A stretch of DNA of 34,274 nucleotides from Candidatus Cacconaster merdequi (GTDB taxonomy: Bacteria; Bacteroidota; Bacteroidia; Bacteroidales; UBA932), in assembly GCA_018064345.1 (NCBI GenBank), contig JAGHVK010000030.1:1-34274 (forward strand), in the 5' to 3' direction. How positions within the stretch are numbered: position 1 is the first letter of the stretch; each line of letters begins with the position of its first letter. The notes below the pieces were generated by a model, which saw only the letters and a program-made list of their open reading frames with translations, had not been told where the DNA came from and ran no database searches. Below are positions 25,947 through 34,274 of this stretch, in pieces. The translations under genes were made by a program, and so were the position numbers.

Positions 25947-26846
25947 TTACATTCTTACTAGGCTTCCTTTCAGGACAGGTATCTTGAATGTCAGAGTCGT
26001 ACCCACTCCGGGAGCTGTATCGACAAGCAGTTCGCCCTTATGCTCTTCCGTAATGATTGAGCGTATGATTCCCATGCCGAGGCCGGTCCCCTGTCCTATT
26101 GGCTTGGTGGTGAAGAAATTGTCGAACAGCTTCTTCTTTATTTCATCTGTCATTCCCATTCCGTTGTCACTTATGCTGATGGCAAGGCCTTCGGACTCCG
26201 CAAAAGTAACTTTCACTGAGATGGTAGGCTGATAGTCCTGCTCGCCACCGGCTGCTCTTTCCTTCACGGTATAACAGGCATTGTTCATCACATTGAGGAC
26301 AGCACGGCTCAGGTCCTGAGGCACCGTCATCAACTTTGGAATGTCAGGCTGGTAATCTTCCTGAATCGAGATATTGAAGCTCTTGTCGTTGGCACGCATG
26401 GCGTGATAGCTGAGCCATACATATTCGTGGACGAGCTGCTGGATATCGGTAGGCAGGAATTCACCCTCCTTGCCGCGGCTCTGAAGAAGGATTCCACGTA
26501 TGATACTGATTGCCCTTTCACCATGTTCCTGGATCTTTCCAAGATTTTCCTTGAGATCGTCGGCAATGTCGCGGATATCATCGGCATCATCTTCATCAAG
26601 ACTGTCAGCACAGTCATCTATCACTTCGCTCAAACTGCCAAGAAGGGTTGTGGACAGCTTGCTGAAGTTTATCACGAAGTTGAGAGGGTTCTGAACTTCG
26701 TGAGCGATACCTGCGCTCAACATACCGAGGGAAGCCAGTTTCTCCTGCTTCTCCAGTTTGCCCTTCATATCGGCGAGTTCTTCGCTGAGCCGGGCTATTT
26801 CATTTTGTAAATCATTGACATTCTGCTCCATTTCCACAAATAGCAT
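25947..26846 (-). CDS. Soluble sensor histidine kinase
   Basis: A 299-residue kinase without membrane segments. An N-terminal coiled coil (~residues 8-38) leads to the H box GIAHEVQNPLNF with phosphoacceptor His49. The ATPase domain shows the N box NNACYTVKE, G1 DNGMGM, F box FFTTKP and G2 GTGLGMGI. The start at 26846 forms a TGATG junction with the kinase gene upstream; the ATG at 26831 (His would be residue 44) is an alternative. The likely phosphate acceptor is the REC-PP2C protein of the same operon (inference). With no sensory domain of its own, it may receive its signal through the neighbouring propeller kinase. Confidence 0.88.
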   Translation of the reverse strand: MLFVEMEQNVNDLQNEIARLSEELADMKGKLEKQEKLASLGMLSAGIAHEVQNPLNFVINFSKLSTTLLGSLSEVIDDCADSLDEDDADDIRDIADDLKENLGKIQEHGERAISIIRGILLQSRGKEGEFLPTDIQQLVHEYVWLSYHAMRANDKSFNISIQEDYQPDIPKLMTVPQDLSRAVLNVMNNACYTVKERAAGGEQDYQPTISVKVTFAESEGLAISISDNGMGMTDEIKKKLFDNFFTTKPIGQGTGLGMGIIRSIITEEHKGELLVDTAPGVGTTLTFKIPVLKGSLVRM

Positions 26847-29488
26847 CAAATAGTGATAATAAATTCAGTATATTCATCCTTGACTGAACGGACAGTAATG
26901 TTGCCATTCATATCCTGGATTATCTGCTGGCCGAGATAAAGGCCGATTCCCGGAGCCTCAGCGGTAGGCTTCGTAGTGAAGAACGGGTCGAATATCTTGT
27001 CCTGTATGCTTTCCTCAATGCCAATGCCGTTGTCATAGACGGACAACTTGACCGGTTCCCCGTTTCCACCGGCCAGGGAGAGTCGGACGGCAGGTGTGTA
27101 TCCGGCATTTCTGCCCACCTTGTCCATCTTCTTCTTCACGGCATAGAAACTGTTCGCCAGCATCGACATTATCACCTTGTTGAACTGTTCCGCCACAAGG
27201 TCAATCGTTATCGGAGACTCAGGCGCATCCAGCTCGAGTTTGATACCCATAGATGAGATGTCATCGGCATAATACTTGCCCGCCACTTCGATATCCTTCT
27301 GACACAAGGCATTGAGATTCACGCTTTCTGTATTTCCGGAGCGTTCCTTGAGCAGTTCCTCCATTGCCTTGAGGATTCTGGTGGTGGATACGCCGTGAAC
27401 CTCTATCTTGGCAAGATTGGTGTTCATCATATCCAGAACATCCATTGAATCCTCGTAATTATCCTCTTCCATATTATCCTTCTCATCTTCAAGATTAGCC
27501 TGAAGATCTTTCGTAAGGCCGATGGAAAGGTGTGAGAAATTGTTGATATAGTTCAAAGGGTTGAGGATTCGGTCGATGAGTCCCTTTGTCAGTTTTCCTA
27601 CCGTCGCCTCCCTTTCCTGCCTGAGCAACTGGCTCTGGGCATCCTTCAATTCGCGTGTACGCTCGTCAACGAGAGTTTCCAGACGCGCCTGCTCCTGACG
27701 AGCACGAATCATCCTTATGCGGAAGAAAGATGCAATACCGCCTGCGATAATCAGGATATAGAAGAGGAGAGCATACCAACTTAAATAGAACGGCACGGGT
27801 ACGGAGAAGCTTATCGGCTCGGATTCGGCAATCTGGCCGTAGGCATCCATAGAACGTGCTGAAAAATGATATTTACCAGGAGTCAGATGGCTGAAAGAAA
27901 GTTCCTGAGACTCGTTCCAACGGGACCATTCGGCATTGTCGTTCAGGCGGTAGCTATACTTCGCCGACCCTATCGGGTCCAGCTTGTCACCGGCTATCAC
28001 AAAACTTGTGTAATCCTCTTCCATTTGGCTGGAGCGCACATAAAGAGCATTCCCGTAAGGTTTCAGGGAGAGCATCCTTTCACGGTCCATGCGGATAAGG
28101 CCGAAACTTCCGCCTACCCAGATCTGACCCTCATTGAGTTCCATCGCTTGAATATTGTATCCGGACAGAGGCTCACACCACAATCTTTCATTATCGGACA
28201 GGTTGTCGCAGATAAGACCCATATTGTCGGAATCGGAATGCCAGTATGAACCGTCGCTTCCCTCAAATTCGAAAAGAAGCGACATATCCGAAGCCTCATC
28301 TATCTTGGCAAACTTGCTGCCACTGGCATTCATAAGATACGTTTCCCTGCCAAGGGTAATGGCCCTGACAGCGCCATCATAGGACTTGAATTTGACAACA
28401 TTCGCAACATCGGCAAGTTTTTCGCTTCTTCCGTCCAGATAGTACCTGTAAATACCGTTCACTTCGCCGGCCAGCACGGATGATGCCGATTCTACGAAAA
28501 CGCTCAAGGTGTGGCGTTCGGTCAGTTGTTTTACGGAAGAGCCTATGCTGAAAAGGCCTTCCGCCGTAGCGGCAAGAGTTGTTGCACCGTCATCGGCCCG
28601 CGCCAGTTGCCAGCAGGCAAGGCTTATCTCCTTCACCGGCTGGAAGCGGTCATTCTCATCCAAGCGGAAAAGGCCCTGCAGGGTACCGACGTACAGAGGC
28701 CCGTTCTTCAGAATGCAGGTAACCTGTCCATCAAGGCCATCTGTAGCGGAGTAGTGGGTATAGACAGGAACGAGGTTCACGACAAAGAGCCCGTTGTCGG
28801 TGGCTCCCCATACACTTCCGCGACCATCGTACGACAAATCATTTACGGTATTGCTGCACAAACCGTCATCGGTTGTCAGTCCGTACAATAGGGTACCGTT
28901 CTCTTTCTCATTGACAGTCAGACCTTCTCCGACTGTTGCATACACCGTGAGTCCTATGTCCGGAACATCCTCTGAAACGGAATTGCCGGAATCGGCCTCA
29001 TTTCCGCCTCTCGCACCGGCAAGAGCAATCTGATTACCGCTTACAGAATAGTCGTTGCCATCTGCGGCAAAGAAACACAGGACACCATTCTTCTCATATA
29101 TCCCGAGAACTTCACCGAATGCCTGCTTCACGTCAAGGTCGCTCGCAATGTATTCAGCTTCCTCTGAATCGCCTGTAGGAAGATACCCCAACAGGTTGTC
29201 GCCGCCGAACCATATCTTCCCGTCAGAAGCCGGATAAACGCTTGTAACTCGCGAAATGGCGGGGGTATGGATTATCCGCCACCGGGCCCCGTCATAAATC
29301 ACAAGACCTTCGAAATTGGCCACGAACACACGTCCTTCACCATCACATTCCACAGCGAAGTTACGGTTGTGCCCCCTGTATTCCAAGGCAGACCAGTTAC
29401 GGAAGAACGGCTTGCCTCCGTCTGAAGCAATCGCTTGAGGCAGAAGGCCTATCAAGCAAAGCAGCAATATTGGTATCTTCTTAGTCAT
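26846..29488 (-). CDS. Two-component propeller histidine kinase lacking the H-box His
   Basis: An 880-residue protein. The signal peptide (TKKIPILLLCLIGLLPQAIA) is followed by a periplasmic region of two-component-regulator propeller type to ~500, then a Y_Y_Y domain (~500-560, with SYRLNDNAEWSRWN and LTPGKYHFSARS). A membrane segment lies at ~566-590, then a coiled coil and the kinase core. The H box reads GLIDRILNPLNYINNF, so the position of the phosphoacceptor His holds Asp639. The ATPase domain is retained: NSFYAVKKK, DNGIGI, DPFFTTKP and PGIGLYLG. It may therefore bind ATP without autophosphorylation on His. The start at 29488 overlaps the upstream stop by 8 nt; the longer frame would run far into that gene. 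Confidence 0.85.
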   Translation of the reverse strand: MTKKIPILLLCLIGLLPQAIASDGGKPFFRNWSALEYRGHNRNFAVECDGEGRVFVANFEGLVIYDGARWRIIHTPAISRVTSVYPASDGKIWFGGDNLLGYLPTGDSEEAEYIASDLDVKQAFGEVLGIYEKNGVLCFFAADGNDYSVSGNQIALAGARGGNEADSGNSVSEDVPDIGLTVYATVGEGLTVNEKENGTLLYGLTTDDGLCSNTVNDLSYDGRGSVWGATDNGLFVVNLVPVYTHYSATDGLDGQVTCILKNGPLYVGTLQGLFRLDENDRFQPVKEISLACWQLARADDGATTLAATAEGLFSIGSSVKQLTERHTLSVFVESASSVLAGEVNGIYRYYLDGRSEKLADVANVVKFKSYDGAVRAITLGRETYLMNASGSKFAKIDEASDMSLLFEFEGSDGSYWHSDSDNMGLICDNLSDNERLWCEPLSGYNIQAMELNEGQIWVGGSFGLIRMDRERMLSLKPYGNALYVRSSQMEEDYTSFVIAGDKLDPIGSAKYSYRLNDNAEWSRWNESQELSFSHLTPGKYHFSARSMDAYGQIAESEPISFSVPVPFYLSWYALLFYILIIAGGIASFFRIRMIRARQEQARLETLVDERTRELKDAQSQLLRQEREATVGKLTKGLIDRILNPLNYINNFSHLSIGLTKDLQANLEDEKDNMEEDNYEDSMDVLDMMNTNLAKIEVHGVSTTRILKAMEELLKERSGNTESVNLNALCQKDIEVAGKYYADDISSMGIKLELDAPESPITIDLVAEQFNKVIMSMLANSFYAVKKKMDKVGRNAGYTPAVRLSLAGGNGEPVKLSVYDNGIGIEESIQDKIFDPFFTTKPTAEAPGIGLYLGQQIIQDMNGNITVRSVKDEYTEFIITI

Positions 29489-31133
29489 AGGCCTCTTTGA
29501 ACAATGTTTCGTAAGGGATGGCCGAGCCGATGTAATTTGCCCATTCATCCTGTGTAAATTCTCTTGTTGCACGGCTGCGGATTGAAGCCGCCATATCGTC
29601 AACGGCAACGTTCATTCTGAGAATCTGACCGTTGCTGCCTCCGCATAGAATCTCCGAACTGCCTGTACGGCAGGTAGAAAGCGGCCAGCCTGTTTCAAAA
29701 TAATATTCAGCCGGTTCCAGATATTCGAACAGTTCCGTTTCAAGTCTGCTGTGAGTTTTCCGACCGGAAGCAGGTTCTGTAAGGTTATACTCCTTGACAG
29801 CCGGGAGATTCCAAATCGACAACGACCTGTCGTAGGATCCGGAAATGAGAACCTCTCCCACCGTGACAAGATTGATTATCCTGCTCGTGTGCCCTGACAA
29901 CAGAACTTCCGTGCCTTCCGCATTGAGCCATACCAGACTGCCATCTGCACACCCAAGGAAAGTCTCGTCATACTCCTTGTCGTAATATGCGGCAGTGACT
30001 GTCTTGCTGACAAGAGGCGTTTTCCGACTGAGGATTCCAGCATTGGAAAGTTCATAGTAGGATCCGTCCTCAAAGAAGAGCTGAACATAGCCGGGCCTGC
30101 GCATGGCTGCCGACAACTTGCCAGGGAGCGCAGACGGTTCTGATGCAGTCTTCATCGACAGATTATACCAGCAATAAGATTTCTCTCCCAGAACGAGCAG
30201 AACCTTTCCATTGATGTTGAACACATATCGGTAAGAATCTTCCGGCAGCTCAACCAGTCTTGTCTGACGGTTATAATCCACGACACACAGCGGTCCGTGG
30301 AGGGAAAGTGCATAGACAGATTCCTTGTCAGCATAAACGGCCCTGAAATTATAGGCGCTGTTCTGCAGCAGGACTTTGTCACCACGTCCCTGCAAGTCGC
30401 GCAGTTCTATCTCGCCATAATCGGAAACAGCGACATACTTGTCGTCATCCAGAGTCTGGAGGGCCGTCACACCGCCCCTCTGCTGCATAGTCGTCAGCCG
30501 CTGGGCTCCGGAACTCGTGGAGAGAGCGTTGAAAAGGTCGTACTGATATGTATTGCCTTTATACCGTTTCATAAAGTGCCAGCCGGCATACGCCAGCATC
30601 GATGCAACTTCAGTATGGTTGCCCTGATGCTGGACAGAAGAAGAATAGCCCAGCGTACGGCCGAGCGCCCTCATACTCAAGGTATCGGTCATACTCTTCG
30701 CACGAGTGGCCTCGTCTCGCTGGATTTCAGCCTCTTTCTGATGAGCGAGCGCCATCTCTCTCTGAATCTGGGCCTCTCTGGCGGAAGATTCAGCCTGCTG
30801 CGCCCACTGGACAGCCTTGCTCTCCGCCTCCCTGGCAGCCCGGCTTTCCTGCTCCGCCCTGTCCCTCATAAGAAGTGCAAGCTGAGACTGCTCTTCAGCA
30901 CGGTCCCTCTGCCTGTCGGATATAGCTTTCTGCTGATAAGCAATGGCTTCCATCTGCTGGCTCACTCTCTTTACTACCGCAGCATCGGATTCGTTGCTCC
31001 GCAACTCCTCCATAAGTTCCGCATTGTCTCCTTTTGCGGAACTGCGGCCGATAAAGAAAGCCCCGGCAAGAACTGCAACACCGACAGTTCCTCCAATCAG
31101 CCAATTTCTGTACTTATTGAAGAAAGAGGTCAT
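29481..31133 (-). CDS. Membrane-anchored coiled-coil beta-propeller (WD40-like) protein
   Basis: A 550-residue protein with one N-terminal membrane segment (~residues 12-29). A long charged coiled coil rich in Ala, Glu, Gln and Arg (~37-150, with repeated EAEIQRDEA-type units) follows. The C-terminal ~350 residues form WD40-like blades, the clearest being LSGHTSRIINLVTVGEVLISGSYDRSLSIWNL. The N-terminal anchor with no cleavable signal and the short basic start suggest either orientation; a cytoplasmic propeller is my guess from the NKYR start. It begins at a TAATG junction with the REC-PP2C gene. A scaffold or sensor role for the phosphatase and kinases is inference. Confidence 0.75.
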   Translation of the reverse strand: MTSFFNKYRNWLIGGTVGVAVLAGAFFIGRSSAKGDNAELMEELRSNESDAAVVKRVSQQMEAIAYQQKAISDRQRDRAEEQSQLALLMRDRAEQESRAAREAESKAVQWAQQAESSAREAQIQREMALAHQKEAEIQRDEATRAKSMTDTLSMRALGRTLGYSSSVQHQGNHTEVASMLAYAGWHFMKRYKGNTYQYDLFNALSTSSGAQRLTTMQQRGGVTALQTLDDDKYVAVSDYGEIELRDLQGRGDKVLLQNSAYNFRAVYADKESVYALSLHGPLCVVDYNRQTRLVELPEDSYRYVFNINGKVLLVLGEKSYCWYNLSMKTASEPSALPGKLSAAMRRPGYVQLFFEDGSYYELSNAGILSRKTPLVSKTVTAAYYDKEYDETFLGCADGSLVWLNAEGTEVLLSGHTSRIINLVTVGEVLISGSYDRSLSIWNLPAVKEYNLTEPASGRKTHSRLETELFEYLEPAEYYFETGWPLSTCRTGSSEILCGGSNGQILRMNVAVDDMAASIRSRATREFTQDEWANYIGSAIPYETLFKEAYD

Positions 31134-32296
31134 TATTTCCTTCTGATTACAAGTTGAGTCACGTCATCGCTCTGTTCAGCCTCTCCGGCAAACTCCTTCA
31201 CTTTCTCATTGATTTTGTCCACAATCTCCTTGCTCGTGCATCCTTTCAGTGAAGCAAGCGTCTCTTCCAGCCTAGGCTCACCGAACTGGCCGTGATTGAT
31301 ATCTTCCGCCTCAGTGACTCCGTCCGTGAACATCACAAGCGCATCACCGCTGCCAAGCGTCAGGGTATTGCTCTTGTATGGCATACCACCCATCGCACCA
31401 AGCGCGATGTTCCGCTCCTTAGGAAGACATTCCACAGTACCGTCCGCTCTCAGGATATATGGAGGGTTATGACCGGCATTGGTATAGTCGATGACTCCGG
31501 ATTCCAAGTCGTACACTCCGTAGAAGGTCGTGACGAACATTGAGTTGAGGCTCTCTTCGCTCAAAAGGTCGTTCACTTTGACGATACAGTCCGCCGAATG
31601 AATGTCGCGGGTACCGTATGCCTTTATCATAGTACGGCTTACAGCCATGAAGAGGGCAGCAGGGACACCCTTGCCGCTCACGTCCGCCAGTGTGAATCCG
31701 AAATGAGTGTCATCGATAGGGAAGAAATCGTAGAAATCGCCTCCGACCTCCTTGGCCGCCATCATACTTGCATAGATATCGACGCTGCCGCTGCGTTCCA
31801 TACCCAAATCGAATGAGCGCGGCAGAATGGCGTGCTGTATCGCTCTTGCTGCAGAGAGGTCGCTCTGTATGTCGACGAGCTGCTTGTGCTCCTTCTGGGT
31901 GCTGCGCACGAACTCAATCTGGGCGATGGCGTTGTCTATCGTCCGCTGAAGGTCGTCCAGGTCTATCGGTTTGGTGGCGAAATCGAAGGCACCGTTGTTC
32001 ATTGCGGTGCGTATGTTGTCCATATCGCCGTATGCGCTGACCATAATGCATTTCTGGGCAGGATTCCTCATTTCGTTGATCTTGCTCAGGAGAGTCAGAC
32101 CATCCATCTCAGGCATATTTATATCGGAAAGTACAATATCGATATCCGGATGTTTAACGAGCTCCTTCAAAGCCTCCAGCCCATTGTGGGCAAAGAAGAA
32201 TTCATATTCACCGTGACGTATCTTTCTGCGGAAATACTGAGTCAGGAGGACCTCCAGATCCAACTCATCATCAACACTTAAAATTTTAACTGCCAT
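31133..32296 (-). CDS. Response regulator with PP2C (SpoIIE/RsbU-type) phosphatase domain
   Basis: A 387-residue cytoplasmic protein. The N-terminal REC domain (residues 1-120) has acidic Asp9/Asp10 (SVDDE), phosphoacceptor Asp58 (SDINMPEMDG) and the conserved KPID. A helical linker (~125-180, QSDLSAARAIQHAILP) connects to a SpoIIE-type PP2C domain with metal-binding motifs GGDFYDFF, DVSGKG, FTDGVTEA and SDDVTQLV. Such proteins dephosphorylate anti-sigma antagonists in the partner-switching systems known; no STAS or anti-sigma gene is in the window. The ATG at 32296 is chosen because it begins the REC domain and lies ~27 nt after the promoter start. It is first in the operon. Confidence 0.92.
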   Translation of the reverse strand: MAVKILSVDDELDLEVLLTQYFRRKIRHGEYEFFFAHNGLEALKELVKHPDIDIVLSDINMPEMDGLTLLSKINEMRNPAQKCIMVSAYGDMDNIRTAMNNGAFDFATKPIDLDDLQRTIDNAIAQIEFVRSTQKEHKQLVDIQSDLSAARAIQHAILPRSFDLGMERSGSVDIYASMMAAKEVGGDFYDFFPIDDTHFGFTLADVSGKGVPAALFMAVSRTMIKAYGTRDIHSADCIVKVNDLLSEESLNSMFVTTFYGVYDLESGVIDYTNAGHNPPYILRADGTVECLPKERNIALGAMGGMPYKSNTLTLGSGDALVMFTDGVTEAEDINHGQFGEPRLEETLASLKGCTSKEIVDKINEKVKEFAGEAEQSDDVTQLVIRRK

Positions 32297-32329
32297 ATCT
32301 CTGTTTCTAAAGATTATTTTCCAAAAGTA

Positions 32330-32361
32330 CAAATATACCTTAATTTGAAAGAACGGCCAAA
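32330..32361 (-). promoter_or_regulatory. Promoter of the six-gene signalling operon
   Basis: Minus-strand TTTG (32361-32358), 20 bp, then TATATTTG (32337-32330): with the leftward promoter near 100, one of the two best matches in the window. It gives a leader of ~27 nt before the REC-PP2C ATG. Confidence 0.75.
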
Positions 32362-32451
32362 TATTCGAGCATCTATTTGAGAACCAATGCCAATGCACTG
32401 ACAGAACAGCAAAAAAGCGATTACAAATATGGATAGAATGCAAGAAAATTG

Positions 32452-32459
32452 TAAATTTG
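32452..32459 (+). promoter_or_regulatory. Promoter of the TonB-dependent receptor gene
   Basis: TAAATTTG matches TAnnTTTG. Transcription would begin near 32465, almost on the first in-frame ATG (32466), favouring the second ATG at 32487 as start. It is divergent from the promoter at 32330-32361. Confidence 0.5.
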
Positions 32460-32486
32460 TAGTTTATGACTACAAAACGAACAACG

Positions 32487-34274
32487 ATGTCAAGAGCCAA
32501 ACTATACGCACTTATTCCATTATTTGTATTGCTTTCAACAGCACCGATGAACGGACAGTCATCCGCCGGGCTTTATCAGGAGGCTGAAAGAGCGTACAAT
32601 ATGGGACGTTTCGAACTGGTGGATTCGCTCCTTTCGGGTCAGGCGGCCCTGATGAAGGGAGATGACGGAGTCAAGGCATACCGTCTTCTGGCTCTCAGCC
32701 GCATATATCTGGATGACATTCCCGGCGCCGAAAACTACATCCGCAGCCTTCTGACTGCAAACCCATATTATACGCCCTACGGCGACACCCCACGGTTCAC
32801 CGAACTGGTGAACGTCATAAAGAGAGGAAGTTCCACAACCATCACCACTGCATCACAGCAAGCCGAAACCATAGAGGAGGCCCCTGTGCCCGTCACTATC
32901 ATTACAGAAGAGATGCTCAGAAGCATCGGGGCCAGGAACTTGAAAGAGGCTCTTATGGCTTTCGTGCCCGGTATGACAGACGTAGCCAACAACGAGGAGA
33001 TGAACGTGGCTATGAGAGGAATCTACTCTTCCGGACAGGAGAAGATTCTGATTCTGCTGAACGGTCACAGGATGAACAGTTACTCCACCAACGTAGCCGC
33101 GCCTGACTTTTCTCTGTCGCTTGAGAAAGTGAAGCAAATAGAGGTGCTCCGTGGCCCGGCCTCTTCTATCTACGGAGGAGTCGCACTTACGGGCGTGGTG
33201 AACTTGATTACGAAGGATGGAGGTGACATCGATGGCATGAGCGCCAGGGCCTCTGTCGGAAACTACGGCCAGGTCAAAGGGGACATACTCTTCGGCAAGA
33301 CATATATGGACATCAACGTCATGGCCTGGGCGAGCGTCTACAGCAGCGCCGGTGAGAAGATTCATCTGAAAGAGTCTGAACAGCCATACGCGACCCAGCC
33401 CGTCGAAGGAGACATCATCATAGGAGGTTACAACCACCAGCCTTCATACGATGGCGGCATAAGCCTGAAGTCGGGCAAAGTATCCGCCTTCTTCAACCGA
33501 CGTTTTTCCAAGGCGGTTGCTCCTTATTCCCTGAGTTTCTTCTTCGCCCCTTATTCGTACGACAGATACCGCAAGTGGAACAGCAATACCCCGGGATACG
33601 CTGTCACATCAGACAATGCCGAGGTGTCCTACGCCTCAAAAGCCGGCAGACTGTCCTGGCAGGCCAAGCTGTTCTACGACCATCAGGTGCAGCAGCGATA
33701 CCAAGTCAGCGGTGACGTGGTGCCGGAGGTAGGATTCAATGACATCATCCCGAACGGAGTGGAGGATGTAGTGGTGAAGATGTACAACGGAGGCTTCCAG
33801 AGCGTGAACTGGAGCGAGAATATGGTCGGCGCGAAATTCCAGGGCGGACTCGACTACAAGTTGGGAGAAAACCATTCCGGCAACATAACTTTCGGTGCTG
33901 ACGCAGGTTTCTTCAGCCTGCTCGATGCCACCTATATGGAAGGAATCGACTATGACCTGCTCATCAAGACGTACAACGATGAGAAAGTGCTCAATACGGG
34001 CAAGGAGAAAAGCGCTGACGCATACGTACAGGTAAAGCACAAGGCAGGCAGTCATTTCATCCTGAACGCCGGCTTGAGATACGACTTCAAGCCCCGCAAG
34101 AACGGAATGACCATAAATGACTTCTCACCTCGTCTGGCATTGATCTACATCAATCCGAGATTCGACTTGAAGGTCAGTTACGCAAAATCATTCGTAGATG
34201 CACCGTATTTCTACCGCAACAACACCCTTGACATAAACTTCGGCGACGAAAGTATGCGTCCGGAATATATGAAC
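32487..34274 (+). CDS. TonB-dependent outer-membrane receptor, 3' end beyond window
   Basis: A partial protein of 596 codons, open to the window edge. The signal peptide ends near APMNGQ. An N-terminal helical region of ~100 residues (GLYQEAERAYNMGRFELVDS, reading like a TPR pair) precedes the plug domain, which contains APVPVTIITEEML, NVAMRGIYSSGQEKILILLNGHRMN, IEVLRGPASSIYGGVALTGVVNLIT. Barrel strands follow (LNAGLRYDFKPR, LKVSYAKSFVDAPYFYR). It resembles the family that imports metal-chelates or cobalamin-type ligands, but the substrate is unknown. The first ATG (32466) would be almost leaderless given the promoter, so 32487 is preferred. No stop codon is present in frame. Confidence 0.88.
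   Translation, partial: MSRAKLYALIPLFVLLSTAPMNGQSSAGLYQEAERAYNMGRFELVDSLLSGQAALMKGDDGVKAYRLLALSRIYLDDIPGAENYIRSLLTANPYYTPYGDTPRFTELVNVIKRGSSTTITTASQQAETIEEAPVPVTIITEEMLRSIGARNLKEALMAFVPGMTDVANNEEMNVAMRGIYSSGQEKILILLNGHRMNSYSTNVAAPDFSLSLEKVKQIEVLRGPASSIYGGVALTGVVNLITKDGGDIDGMSARASVGNYGQVKGDILFGKTYMDINVMAWASVYSSAGEKIHLKESEQPYATQPVEGDIIIGGYNHQPSYDGGISLKSGKVSAFFNRRFSKAVAPYSLSFFFAPYSYDRYRKWNSNTPGYAVTSDNAEVSYASKAGRLSWQAKLFYDHQVQQRYQVSGDVVPEVGFNDIIPNGVEDVVVKMYNGGFQSVNWSENMVGAKFQGGLDYKLGENHSGNITFGADAGFFSLLDATYMEGIDYDLLIKTYNDEKVLNTGKEKSADAYVQVKHKAGSHFILNAGLRYDFKPRKNGMTINDFSPRLALIYINPRFDLKVSYAKSFVDAPYFYRNNTLDINFGDESMRPEYMN

Noticed and set aside
29489-29608. Forty-residue N-terminal extension of the propeller kinase
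   Set aside because: It would overlap the upstream gene by ~128 nt and bury the signal peptide; the ATG at 29488 gives a clean one.
32297-32500. N-terminal extension of the REC-PP2C protein
   Set aside because: It starts at TTG, runs through the predicted promoter and precedes a REC domain that begins naturally at MAVKILSVDDE.
32853-33437. A 194-codon frame on the minus strand within the receptor gene
   Set aside because: The plus-strand receptor frame shows clear plug and barrel motifs over this stretch; the minus frame shows none.

Overview
The window reads as ordinary chromosome from a Bacteroidales bacterium, probably host-associated. The pointers are: repeated promoter boxes of the Bacteroidetes type (TAnnTTTG, in the best cases with TTTG 19-20 bp upstream); near absence of Shine-Dalgarno sites; a FeoA-FeoB fusion followed by a Cys-rich FeoB-associated peptide; DUF6562-type lipoproteins; and TonB-dependent outer-membrane proteins. 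Nothing in the window fixes the genus. I see no insertion sequence, prophage or CRISPR array.

Layout. 1-213: a leftward promoter, a possible small RNA or leader ending in a terminator, and a GC-rich hairpin. 214-4698 (+): three paralogous DUF6562-type lipoproteins in a likely operon; the first carries an extra ~520-residue GLUG/beta-helix-like region. 4760-9652 (-): a DUF362/ferredoxin protein with its own promoter, then a tightly packed run LysE transporter, feoAB, Cys-rich peptide, LOG-family protein. 9730-11352 (+): lnt, whose 3' end overlaps the convergent pgpH-like 7TM-HD gene (11282-13300, -) by 71 nt. 13352-14182 (+): secreted esterase. 14316-21016 (-): gyrB, an outer-membrane barrel protein and a 1006-residue TPR protein. 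21156-23403 (+): ftsE, nth, xerD, followed by tRNA-Leu(GAG). 23641-32296 (-): a six-gene run. 32487-34274 (+): the start of a TonB-dependent receptor cut by the window edge.

The most interesting region is 25296-32296. One strong promoter at 32330-32361 precedes a response-regulator/PP2C phosphatase, a membrane-anchored coiled-coil beta-propeller protein, a periplasmic-propeller histidine kinase whose phosphoacceptor His is replaced by Asp, and a soluble histidine kinase with the His present. The joins are TAATG, an 8-nt overlap and TGATG. LemA follows 17 nt later, then a DUF2207 protein behind a 42-nt hairpin. This looks like a self-contained signalling unit linked to two envelope proteins of unknown function. 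No STAS or anti-sigma partner, the usual target of such a phosphatase, is seen in the window.

Shared non-coding elements also stand out: a related hairpin before two of the lipoprotein genes, a 21-bp palindrome-like motif in two separate leaders, a 10-bp inverted repeat holding divergent promoters, and two terminators with the same TTCC loop.
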